NCBI GenBank assembly: GCA_938091475.1
Contig: CALLJI010000013.1
Coordinates: 1-6,603, forward strand
Source of the DNA: an uncultured Caldimicrobium sp.
GTDB taxonomy: Bacteria; Desulfobacterota; Thermodesulfobacteria; Thermodesulfobacteriales; Thermodesulfobacteriaceae
DNA length: 6,603 nucleotides
Direction of reading: 5' to 3'
The notes under the pieces were generated by a model, which was given only the letters and a program-made list of their open reading frames with translations, had not been told where the DNA came from and made no database searches. Below are positions 1 to 6,477 of the stretch, one piece after another. The translations under genes and the position numbers were made by a program. Each line of letters opens with the position of its first letter. Positions within the stretch are counted from its first letter, which is position 1.

Positions 1-2325
1 ATGCATTTACTTTTTCAGGCCAGTGCTGGAAGTGGTAAGACCTATCAGCTCTCCCTTCACTATTTAAAACTCCTAAAAACGCTTATTTCCCAAGATTCCT
101 CTGCCCTACGAGAAATTCTTGCCACCACCTTTACAAATAAAGCGGTCTATGAAATGAAAGAGAGAATCATCTCCTTTTTAAAGGAGATAGCTAAGCAAAG
201 TGATAGAGGAGAGAAACTTTCTGCAGAAAGCGGTTTAACTGCAGAAGAAGCGGAAAAGATCTTAGAGGAGATCTTTCTCCACTATGATTACTTAGAGATT
301 AAAACTATTGATAGTTTCTTGCTAAAACTCTTTAGAGGTCTTGCCTATGAGTTGAACTTGCCTCCTAAATTTGTCATCAAGTCTTCCATAGAGACTTCCC
401 ACTTAGAAAAGACACTCCTTAAACTTTTTGAAAGAGCTAATAAAGAAAAAGAGGTATGGAATCTATTGGAAAGATTTACAGAATTTCTACTGACAAAAGA
501 GAAGGTCTTAACCCTCAATTTCAAAGTCAAACTTTTAAATGAGTTAAATAGAATGATTGAGCTATCAACTTATAAAGAAGAACTTCTCCTCTATAGAAAG
601 AGTGAGGTCTCACCCTCTGAGGATAATGTCTCCTCACTTAGGGGTTATTTTTACTTTAAACTCTGGTCTTATTTAAAGGAAGAGTTGGAAAAGGTTTTAA
701 TAGAGGCGGGTCATCTATATTTAGGGATTTGGAAGGAAAAATTAGCTTATCAAATTAAAGAGGATTTTTTGCCTTGGATTTATCTGAAATTAGGTAATTT
801 AGAGGCATTTATTATTGATGAGTTTCAAGATACAGACAAGCTTCAGTGGAATGTTCTTACGCCTCTTGTGGAGGATCTCATAAGCCAAGGAAAAAGTCTC
901 ATTATCGCTGGAGATACAAAACAATGCCTCTATCGATGGAAAGGGGGAGATCCAGCCTTAATGAGGGAAGTAAAAGAAAAACTTAATCCCTATAATTTAA
1001 AATTAGTCTCCCTCTCCAAGAATTTTCGCAGTTGCGGAAACTTGGTCACCTTTTGTAATGAATTCTTTTCGCTTCTAAAAGAGAACTTAGAGCTAAAAAG
1101 ATCCTTTATGGAAAGATTAATTTATGGCAAAAATCCTGAGGAAGAGATAGATGAAGAGCTTATAGAGGTGGCTTTTTCAGAATTTGATGAACTTTTTGCA
1201 AAGATTCATCAGAGTGCCTCTAAAAATTTAGAGGGTAAAGTTATAATTGATTTCATTGATTTAACTAAGTCGGAAAGAAAATTAAGCAATGAAATTAGAC
1301 AAAGATATCTCTATCCAAAGATAGAAGAAATACTCCAAGAACTTGAAGGGAGAGGCGAGCTTGAGGATACAGCCATTTTACTTAGAGAAAATAAAGATAT
1401 TTCAGAACTCTCTTCTTACTTAATCTCTAAGGGATACAAGATCTTAGGAAGCTCTCTTTTAAAACTTAAAGAATCTTCTCTCCTAAATACACTTTTGGCC
1501 TACATAAAACTTCTTTCCCACCCTGAAGATGAGATTGCTATTGCTACGGTACTTCTTGGAATTTTACAGGAAAAGGGCAGAGACATTTTAGCTCAATATC
1601 AAAAATTAAGACCCTATAAGAGTAAATCCTTTACATTAAAAGTCTATTTGGAAGAGTATGAAAAGGAAATTTGGAAGAGCACCTTTGAAATACCTTTAAA
1701 TAAAGGTTTTTTTCTCAATTTATATCAATTTATACGCTATTTAGTCTATACCTTTGAATTGGAGGATAAATTTCCCGAGGAGAGACCTTTTCTAAATAGA
1801 TTTTTAAGTTTTATTTTGGGTGAAATTTCTGCAGAATCTGATTATTGGAGCATCCTTTCAAATTGGGAAAGCTTATCTGAGAGAGAGGGGCTGAGTTTGC
1901 CTCAAGAAAAAGAGGCTATTCAAATTCTCACTATTCATCTCTCAAAGGGGCTTGAGTTTCAAAATGTTATTATTCCACTTAATTTTACCTTCAAATATTT
2001 CCAAAGAAAATCCTCGCTTTTCTTTACAGAAGAGGGAATTTACAGAGGTAAAAAGGAGGAACTTCCTGCTTCAGTTATTAAAATTTTTTATTTAGAAAAA
2101 ATTCAACAGGTTATGGAAGTTTTCAATCTCCTCTATGTTGCCTTTACAAGAGCGATTAAAAATCTCTATATTCTTGTGCCAATGGGACCAAACTTTCTTG
2201 TTGCAGAGTTGTTTGTGAGGGCCTATGAAGTTCTCAAAGAGAGAGGCTTCCATCCCCAAAAATATAATTTTTTACAAGAAAGGCTTTTAGTTCCCTATAG
2301 TGAAATACCACCTTCAGAGCTTTGA
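1..2325 (+). CDS. RecB/AddA-like UvrD-family superfamily 1 DNA helicase, no nuclease domain
   Basis: This 774-residue protein is an ATP-dependent DNA helicase, probably acting in double-strand-break processing or recombinational repair in the cytoplasm. Visible SF1 motifs, in order: Walker A ASAGSGKT (7-14), motif Ia around TTFTNKA (42-48), TIDSF (102-106), Walker B DEFQD (273-277), motif III AGDTKQCLYRWKGGD (303-317), motif IV NFRS (341-344), motif V TIHLSKGLEF (644-653) and motif VI YVAFTRA (712-718) with the arginine-finger candidate R717. The ASAGSGKT P-loop close to the N terminus is the RecB/AddA style rather than UvrD/PcrA style. AddA and RecB run to about 1,200 residues and end in a PD-(D/E)XK nuclease. 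This protein stops about 57 residues after motif VI, so the nuclease, if any, would be a separate subunit. The ATG at base 1 fits relatives that begin 5-8 residues before the P-loop, but any upstream start or ribosome site lies outside the window. The 3' end overlaps the convergent HAD gene by 92 bp. Confidence 0.9.
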   Translation: MHLLFQASAGSGKTYQLSLHYLKLLKTLISQDSSALREILATTFTNKAVYEMKERIISFLKEIAKQSDRGEKLSAESGLTAEEAEKILEEIFLHYDYLEIKTIDSFLLKLFRGLAYELNLPPKFVIKSSIETSHLEKTLLKLFERANKEKEVWNLLERFTEFLLTKEKVLTLNFKVKLLNELNRMIELSTYKEELLLYRKSEVSPSEDNVSSLRGYFYFKLWSYLKEELEKVLIEAGHLYLGIWKEKLAYQIKEDFLPWIYLKLGNLEAFIIDEFQDTDKLQWNVLTPLVEDLISQGKSLIIAGDTKQCLYRWKGGDPALMREVKEKLNPYNLKLVSLSKNFRSCGNLVTFCNEFFSLLKENLELKRSFMERLIYGKNPEEEIDEELIEVAFSEFDELFAKIHQSASKNLEGKVIIDFIDLTKSERKLSNEIRQRYLYPKIEEILQELEGRGELEDTAILLRENKDISELSSYLISKGYKILGSSLLKLKESSLLNTLLAYIKLLSHPEDEIAIATVLLGILQEKGRDILAQYQKLRPYKSKSFTLKVYLEEYEKEIWKSTFEIPLNKGFFLNLYQFIRYLVYTFELEDKFPEERPFLNRFLSFILGEISAESDYWSILSNWESLSEREGLSLPQEKEAIQILTIHLSKGLEFQNVIIPLNFTFKYFQRKSSLFFTEEGIYRGKKEELPASVIKIFYLEKIQQVMEVFNLLYVAFTRAIKNLYILVPMGPNFLVAELFVRAYEVLKERGFHPQKYNFLQERLLVPYSEIPPSEL

Positions 2326-2884
2326 GATAAGGATTTTTGTAAGAGATAAGAGGCACGCTACAGGATAGCGCTAATCTCTCATCTATAATGGAATCCCCAA
2401 TATATAAAGCTTCCTTTGGGTTTATTTTAAAATATTCTAAGATAGATTTTAGAGCTCTTGGATCACTTTTGGGGAAGTCAAGGGCAGTGCGTATCAAATG
2501 AAAATAATTCAATAGATTAAAGTGTTTAAGGAGAGGCACGGTAGAGGTGGTGCGATTAGTACAAAGGGCAAGGAAAAACTGTGTATGGGCCCAGGAAAGG
2601 AAATCCTCTAATCCTTCCTCAACTATCATGTAATCAAAAAAATTTTCATAGGGAGTGCTTCCTGCAACCTCTTTTGCTCTCTCTCTAAGGGCTGGATAGT
2701 CTCTAAAAAGATAATCCAAACATTCAGGCAAAGAATGCATATGCACAAACTCAAGCTCCTCTTGAGTCAAGGGAGGTCTTCCAGCCTCTTTTAGAATAAA
2801 ATTGTAGTATTCCTTGTTGGCCAATTTTGAGTCAAAGAGGACACCATCACAATCAAAAACCACTAATTTTAGGCAGCTTTTCAT
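2234..2884 (-). CDS. HAD-superfamily phosphatase, phosphoglycolate phosphatase-like
   Basis: A 216-residue HAD-family hydrolase, predicted to be a cytoplasmic Mg-dependent phosphatase. Motif I is VVFDCDGVLFDS, with nucleophile D11 and acid/base D13. A helical C1-type cap follows (about 20-90). Motif II is the Thr of LCTNR (T109), motif III is K139 in FPKSDP, and motif IV is GDSIIDE (D164, D168). The length matches Gph/PpaX-type enzymes (about 215-225). The substrate cannot be read from the sequence; phosphoglycolate, pyrophosphate or another small phosphoester are all possible. I chose the ATG at 2884 because it sits 1 nt after the stop of the upstream polyprenyl synthase gene (TAAAATG), which suggests translational coupling. 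An in-frame TTG at 2902 would add six residues but has no Shine-Dalgarno sequence. The last 92 bp lie antisense to the helicase 3' end. The conserved-looking C-terminal part (ISYKNPYL and then RELKAFL) continues into that overlap, so the overlap appears genuine. Confidence 0.88.
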   Translation of the reverse strand: MKSCLKLVVFDCDGVLFDSKLANKEYYNFILKEAGRPPLTQEELEFVHMHSLPECLDYLFRDYPALRERAKEVAGSTPYENFFDYMIVEEGLEDFLSWAHTQFFLALCTNRTTSTVPLLKHFNLLNYFHLIRTALDFPKSDPRALKSILEYFKINPKEALYIGDSIIDERLALSCSVPLISYKNPYLKALKVVFHYRELKAFLVKNYIFGDGSLSL

Positions 2885-2885
2885 T

Positions 2886-3851
2886 TTATTTTTTTCGCTC
2901 AAGCAAATATTTACAAAGAAAAAGAAGGGCCTCTTTATAAGGTGAAGAAGGAAGGAGACTTAAACAATCCTTAGCTTTCTCTACAAATTTTTTTGCTTCT
3001 TTGAGGGAGTTTTCAAAGCCATTATTTTTTTGAATTAAGTAATAGGCTCTTTCAAAATCCTTTTGATCTGTGCTTTTTGACTTAAGCAGTCTATGAAGCT
3101 CCTCTCTCTCCGCAGGAGGTGCTTCTCTATAAGCCAAAATAAAGGGTAAGGTAACCTTACCTTCCATAAAATCTTTTCCTCTATCTTTGCCCGTCTCTTG
3201 GCTTATATAATCTAAGAGGTCATCTATAATTTGAAAGGCCATACCTATGTTATATCCATATTCAAAAAGGGTTTTAGCAAAGGCTTCTGAACCAGCAAGA
3301 AGGGCACCTACTTTGCAACTGCAAGCCATCAAAACTGCTGTTTTTCGAAATATCACCTCATAATAAGCTGTATCGGAAATTTCCGTATCATCTAAGTGAA
3401 GTAGCTGAAGTACCTCTCCTTCACTTAAGAGCAAAGTTGTATCTGTAATTACTTCCATAATTTCTGGATTTTTAAGGCGACTGGCTATTTTTAGGGCTTT
3501 AGCAAAGAGATAATCACCCACAAGGATGGTAGCCTGATTTCCCCAGAGATTTCTGGCAGCCTTTCTTCCCCTTCTAAATTCTGCTGAATCAACTACATCA
3601 TCATGCAGAAGAGTAGCTGCGTGTAAATATTCCAACAATAAGGATACCTCATAGAGATTAACTAAAGGAGCGGAAGAAAGCGCTTTGGCAGAGAGTACAC
3701 AAATTAAGGGTCTTATACGTTTTCCCCCTGCAAAGATAACATATTCGCTTACTTGGTTAATAAAGGGATGTTGGGAAATTTGCAATTTCTCTAAGACTTT
3801 TTCAATCTCTGCAATTTCCCTTTTTATGAGGGTTAGGACTTCTTCCATCAT
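2886..3851 (-). CDS. Long-chain trans-polyprenyl diphosphate synthase (IspB-like)
   Basis: A 321-residue all-trans prenyltransferase that extends allylic diphosphates with isopentenyl diphosphate; E. coli IspB is about the same length (323). Visible motifs: GGKRIRP (42-48, IPP binding), first Asp-rich motif DDVVD (84-88) followed by RRG (93-95), KT (170-171), FQIIDDLLDY (206-215) containing the second Asp-rich motif DDLLD, and GKDRGKD (221-227) before the helix with GKVTLP. The fifth residue before the first DDxxD is Ala79. Small residues there permit long products, whereas aromatic residues give short C15/C20 chains. A quinone side-chain role (menaquinone or ubiquinone, about C35-C50) is therefore inferred; the exact length cannot be read. 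Two adjacent ATGs (3851 and 3848) are possible starts, with a weak AGAG ribosome site just upstream. It is the first gene of an operon with the HAD phosphatase and is divergent from the EndoQ gene across the repeat array. Confidence 0.93.
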   Translation of the reverse strand: MMEEVLTLIKREIAEIEKVLEKLQISQHPFINQVSEYVIFAGGKRIRPLICVLSAKALSSAPLVNLYEVSLLLEYLHAATLLHDDVVDSAEFRRGRKAARNLWGNQATILVGDYLFAKALKIASRLKNPEIMEVITDTTLLLSEGEVLQLLHLDDTEISDTAYYEVIFRKTAVLMACSCKVGALLAGSEAFAKTLFEYGYNIGMAFQIIDDLLDYISQETGKDRGKDFMEGKVTLPFILAYREAPPAEREELHRLLKSKSTDQKDFERAYYLIQKNNGFENSLKEAKKFVEKAKDCLSLLPSSPYKEALLFLCKYLLERKK

Positions 3852-3858
3852 TTCTCTA

Positions 3859-3886
3859 AATATAGACTATCTTTGTAGACTTACAA
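3859..3886 (-). promoter_or_regulatory. Candidate sigma70-type promoter of the polyprenyl synthase operon
   Basis: Read on the minus strand, TTGTAA (3886-3881, 4 of 6 to the -35 consensus) is followed after 16 nt by TATATT (3864-3859, 5 of 6 to the -10 consensus). Initiation about seven bases downstream would fall at about 3852, directly at the first ATG (3851), giving a very short or leaderless transcript. A+T-rich DNA yields such matches by chance, so this is tentative. Confidence 0.35.
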
Positions 3887-4030
3887 GTAAAGGAGGTGTA
3901 GGCTTAAGTATTAAAAAAACTGTGGGCAACCCTTGGGATTTTTCGAAATAGTGCTTGAAAACTCATTTTCCCATTTGTAGAAGGAGGAGGACAACCCTCG
4001 CAGTTTCCCAAGATTGGTTTCAAAATTTTT

Positions 4031-4125
4031 TGGGCACGGCGGTGCCGTGCCCCTACAAAATAATCCATTTGGGCTGGGACAAGCCCTGCCCCTACAAGTT
4101 TACGGGGCAATTCGTGAATCGCCCC
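4031..4125 (+). repeat. 95-bp direct repeat, copy 1 (three hairpins)
   Basis: Base-for-base identical to 4368-4462 over 95 bp, including three hairpin units and the A+T-rich spacers between them. Identity breaks at both ends (T versus C before, T versus A after). Identical spacers show a segmental duplication rather than independent insertion of units. Confidence 0.97.
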
Positions 4126-4141
4126 TACAGATGAAACATTT

Positions 4142-4217
4142 GGGCACGACATGTCGTGCCCCTACACTATTATGTTTTTAGTTTTAAAAAACTGTAGGGG
4201 CTCAGCATGCTGAGCCC
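4142..4217. repeat. BIME-like inverted pair of hairpins
   Basis: Two perfect 20-nt palindromes, GGGCACGACATGTCGTGCCC (4142-4161) and GGGCTCAGCATGCTGAGCCC (4198-4217), face each other. The inner flanks CCCCTACA (4159-4166) and TGTAGGGG (4193-4200) are complementary, so the pair can fold as two small hairpins or as one long imperfect hairpin with a loop of about 26 nt. Inverted REP pairs of this kind are the building block of BIMEs. Confidence 0.7.
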
Positions 4218-4367
4218 AAAACGGTTTAAAGGTTTGAATTGGTAGGGGCAATTCAAGAATTGCCCAGAAATTCCAAAAACCGTAAGGGCAGCCCTTGCGG
4301 CTGCCCAATTATGGTTTTGAAAACCTTTCGGGCTGGGGCAAACCCAGCCCCCTACAAATAAAACCTC

Positions 4368-4462
4368 TGGGCACGGCGGTGCCGTGCCCCTACAAAATAA
4401 TCCATTTGGGCTGGGACAAGCCCTGCCCCTACAAGTTTACGGGGCAATTCGTGAATCGCCCC
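4368..4462 (+). repeat. 95-bp direct repeat, copy 2 (three hairpins)
   Basis: Exact copy of 4031-4125 at a 337-bp offset. After this copy a fourth hairpin (4481-4500) sits where copy 1 has its fourth (4142-4161), but its stem differs and the spacer has diverged. The duplicated block may once have been longer and was then edited or partly replaced. Confidence 0.97.
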
Positions 4463-4600
4463 AACGGATTAAACCCTTTTGGGCACGGCATGCCATGCCC
4501 CTACAAAGTAAACCTATTGGGCAAAGCATAGCGCACCCCTTATGTGACATTCCAAAATAGTAATTAGGTGTGACCTTTTAAAAGAGTAACCATTCTCAAC

Positions 4601-4629
4601 TTGTAGGATGGATAAAGATAAGATATAAT
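4601..4629 (+). promoter_or_regulatory. Candidate sigma70-type promoter of the EndoQ gene
   Basis: A perfect -10 box TATAAT (4624-4629) lies 17 nt after TTGTAG (4601-4606), a weak -35 match (3 of 6). Initiation would be near 4635-4637, leaving a leader of about ten bases that just includes the ribosome site. A CTTTTAAAAG palindrome (4575-4584) lies immediately upstream. Confidence 0.5.
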
Positions 4630-4636
4630 TTTCTTT

Positions 4637-4641
4637 GAGGT
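4637..4641 (+). promoter_or_regulatory. Ribosome binding site GAGGT deciding the EndoQ start
   Basis: GAGGT ends 3 nt before the ATG at 4645. The spacing is short, but this is the only Shine-Dalgarno match near the start, and the PHP domain begins about 19 residues later, as expected for the family. Confidence 0.6.
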
Positions 4642-4644
4642 AAA

Positions 4645-5937
4645 ATGAGAAATCAAAAATTTCCTCCTAAGGATCTCTTTGAAAAAACCTTTCTTTCTGA
4701 CTTTCATATTCATTCCAAATATAGCAGAGCTAGTTCTAAAGATATGGAACCCAGAAGTATTTCTCAAATAGCCAAGCTCAAAGGCATACAATTGATGGGT
4801 ACGGGCGATTTTACCCACCCTTTATATTTAAAGGAATTAGAGGAATTCCTTGAATATGAGCCTTCTTCAGGTTTTTACATCATTAAAGATGGCGAGGATT
4901 TGCCTAAATTTATCCTTTCAGCAGAAATCTCTCTTATTTTTTCGCAAAATAATCTTACCAATCGGAGAATGCATTTAATCTTACTTGCACCTAATTTTGA
5001 AGTAGTGAGAGAAATGAATTTATATTTATCAAAACTTGGCAATTTAATGGCAGATGGCAGACCTACCTTTGGAATATCTGCAGAGAGGATGGTTTTAGAT
5101 CTGATAAAGATTTCTCCTGATATTCTGGTTATTCCAGCCCATGCTTGGACTCCTTGGTATTCAGTTTTTGGTGCCTTTTCTGGATTTGATTCCTTGGAAG
5201 AGGCCTTTGGCGCTGCTACCCCTTTTATTTATGCTATTGAAACAGGCTTGTCCTCTGATCCTGAAATGAACTGGAGGATCTCTAAGCTTGACAATGTTGC
5301 CTTGGTCTCCAATTCGGATTCTCACTCCCCTTGGAAAATCGGAAGAGAAGCAACCGCCTTTTATTACCCGCTAACTTATGAAAATTTCAAGGAATCCCTT
5401 CTCCGTAAAAAAATTGCCTACACTGTAGAGTTTTATCCAGAAGAGGGAAAATATCATTTAGATGGTCATAGATCCTGCAAAATTTCTTTAACCCCAAAGG
5501 AGACTATGGCTTTAGGATATAAGTGCCCAAAATGCGGTGAGCCTCTTACCATAGGTGTTTTACATAGAATAGAGAAATTAGCAGATAGACCAGAAAACTA
5601 TATCCCTGAAGATGCCCCATACTCAGTTCATTTAGTGCCACTTATGGAAATTTTAGCTGAGGTCTTTGAATTAAAGCCAAATAGTAAAACTATTGAGAAA
5701 CTCTATCTTCAATACATAGAAAAAGTTGGTTCTGAATTTGATATCCTTTTAAAAAAAGACATAGAAGAACTTGCCTTGGTTCTACCGGAAAAGTTAATTG
5801 AAGCCATAAAAAGGGTGAGAGAGGGAAAAGTCGTAACTATTGGAGGCTATGACGGACTTTATGGGATGGTCAAAATCTTGAATGAACTTCCAAGGGAAGA
5901 GGACTTTTTCTACAAACAAAAAAGTCTCTTTCTTTAG
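4645..5937 (+). CDS. EndoQ-like PHP-domain endonuclease (TIGR00375-type)
   Basis: A 430-residue homologue of endonuclease Q, which cleaves DNA 5' of deaminated bases (uracil, hypoxanthine, xanthine) and abasic sites; the characterised Pyrococcus furiosus enzyme has about the same length. PHP metal-site motifs are all present: FHIHSKYS (H21, H23), GTGDF (D55), SAEIS (E94), MHLILLAP (H110), IPAHAWTP (H166), AIETGLSSDP (E199) and SNSDSHSP (D225, H227). A zinc-binding module follows, with C278, C294 and C297 (CPKCG) and H275 as a possible fourth ligand, then the family-typical GVLHRIEKLADR (304-315). The C-terminal region is helical and ends in a GGYDGLYG element resembling a segment of UvrD-type helicases, which is why homologues are often misnamed helicases. 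No catalytic residue appears to be missing. It has its own promoter and terminator, so it is probably monocistronic. Family assignment is firm; substrate specificity is inferred from the family. Confidence 0.9.
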   Translation: MRNQKFPPKDLFEKTFLSDFHIHSKYSRASSKDMEPRSISQIAKLKGIQLMGTGDFTHPLYLKELEEFLEYEPSSGFYIIKDGEDLPKFILSAEISLIFSQNNLTNRRMHLILLAPNFEVVREMNLYLSKLGNLMADGRPTFGISAERMVLDLIKISPDILVIPAHAWTPWYSVFGAFSGFDSLEEAFGAATPFIYAIETGLSSDPEMNWRISKLDNVALVSNSDSHSPWKIGREATAFYYPLTYENFKESLLRKKIAYTVEFYPEEGKYHLDGHRSCKISLTPKETMALGYKCPKCGEPLTIGVLHRIEKLADRPENYIPEDAPYSVHLVPLMEILAEVFELKPNSKTIEKLYLQYIEKVGSEFDILLKKDIEELALVLPEKLIEAIKRVREGKVVTIGGYDGLYGMVKILNELPREEDFFYKQKSLFL

Positions 5938-5950
5938 AGAGCTTTTTTCT
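5918..5950 (+). terminator. Probable intrinsic terminator of the EndoQ gene
   Basis: TCTCT (5925-5929) pairs with AGAGA (5936-5940) across a 6-nt loop, and the stem can extend through G5924-C5942 and the A run 5918-5923 with the T run 5943-5948, with one bulged G. The T6 tract gives the U-rich tail. The stem includes the stop codon (5935-5937), so it lies partly within the coding sequence. It is rather A/U-rich for a thermophile. Confidence 0.5.
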
Positions 5951-6173
5951 TCTCCCTCAAGGGTCTTTCAATTAAATAAGGGGGGTTCACTGTTTTAGGG
6001 GGGCACACATGACTGCTATTTTGAGAAGTCACATAAGAGGTGCGGTATGCTCTGCCCAAATGATTTTGTTTGTATGGGCACGACACCCAGTGACCTAATC
6101 AGGCAACCGCAAGGGCTGCCCCTACTGTTTTAATCTTTTCGGGCAAATCGTGATTTGCCCCTACAATTTTTCT

Positions 6174-6197
6174 CGCAGGCTAAAGCTTGCGGCTACC
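6174..6197 (-). repeat. Second hairpin family, intact copy
   Basis: CGCAGGC (6174-6180) pairs with GCTTGCG (6185-6191), with one G-T pair and a TAAA loop, and is followed by GCTACC. Read on the minus strand, a GTAG foot precedes the hairpin, but the stem is unrelated to the GGGC...GCCC type. A decayed relative is at 6478-6500. Confidence 0.6.
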
Positions 6198-6212
6198 ATT
6201 TTTTGATTCCTT

Positions 6213-6289
6213 GGGCACAGCATGCTGTGCCCCTACATTTTTTCAAATCTAAAAATATTAAAAAAGTAGGGGCACGACATGTCGTGCCC
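6213..6289. repeat. BIME-like inverted pair of hairpins with A/T-tract linker
   Basis: Perfect palindromes GGGCACAGCATGCTGTGCCC (6213-6232) and GGGCACGACATGTCGTGCCC (6270-6289) face each other. The inner flank CCCCTAC plus a T run is complementary to an A run plus GTAGGGG, so the pair can fold into one long imperfect hairpin. It has the same architecture as 4142-4217 but different stems and linker. Confidence 0.7.
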
Positions 6290-6477
6290 AAAAGGGCGCA
6301 GGGGCGATTCACGAATCGCCCCCTAAATTCGTAGGGGCACGGCACGCCGTGCCCTATGCGGGCAACCGTAAGGGTTGCCCTCCTACGATTTTTAATTTCT
6401 TGGGCAAAGCGAGATTTGTCCTTACCATTTATAAATTTTTGGTCAAACAGTAAAAGGAGCCCCTAAATTTATTTCTT

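Larger units (their letters stand above)
3924..4540. repeat. Array A of GTAG-footed REP-like hairpins in the divergent intergenic region
   Basis: About thirteen short GC-rich hairpins separated by A+T-rich spacers, mostly 12-35 nt. Stem coordinates: 4032-4052, 4071-4091, 4104-4125, 4142-4161, 4198-4217, 4246-4265, 4286-4306, 4330-4350, 4369-4389, 4408-4428, 4441-4462, 4481-4500, plus decayed copies at 3924-3940, about 3990-4010 and 4519-4540. Each is 20-22 nt, begins GGGC and ends GCCC. One flank carries CTAC on the right (GTAG foot on the minus strand) for most units, or GTAG on the left for the units at 4198 and 4246; the unit at 4286 has GTAA, and the one at 4441 has CAAC. Some are perfect palindromes (4142-4161, 4198-4217); others have one or two mismatches. 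I see no gene here; open frames through the array encode only the repeats. A GTAG tetranucleotide at the hairpin foot is the known RAYT recognition signature of REP elements. Assignment to that class is inference. Confidence 0.85.

Noticed and set aside
345..530. Minus-strand frame of 61 residues inside the helicase gene
   Set aside because: It is a shadow of a strongly supported coding sequence.
2885..2902. TTG start at 2902 for the HAD gene
   Set aside because: It has no ribosome site and would overlap the end of the synthase gene. The ATG at 2884, coupled to the upstream stop, is the better choice.
3891..3898. Strong Shine-Dalgarno-like AGGAGGTG on the plus strand
   Set aside because: No ATG, GTG or TTG follows at a usable distance with an open frame of any quality.
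3685..3951. Plus-strand frame of 88 residues antisense to the polyprenyl synthase start
   Set aside because: It is a shadow of the real gene, with no recognisable domain and no ribosome site at its start.
3904..4152. Minus-strand frame of 82 residues through array A, with GAIHELP- and GAGLVPAQ-like peptides
   Set aside because: The peptide is only a translation of the hairpin repeats and has no ribosome site or domain. Similar repeat-derived peptides are likely to appear as spurious hypothetical proteins in databases.
4032..4500. Series of intrinsic terminators
   Set aside because: The hairpins are GC-rich, but most are not followed by a T tract in either direction, and they lie between divergent promoters rather than after genes.
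4295..4531. Plus-strand frame of 78 residues across the 95-bp repeat
   Set aside because: It is repeat-derived in the same way, and the frame is open only because the hairpins and spacers lack stops in it.
4564..4818. Minus-strand frame of 84 residues over the EndoQ start
   Set aside because: It is antisense to conserved PHP motifs and lies across a good EndoQ promoter and ribosome site.
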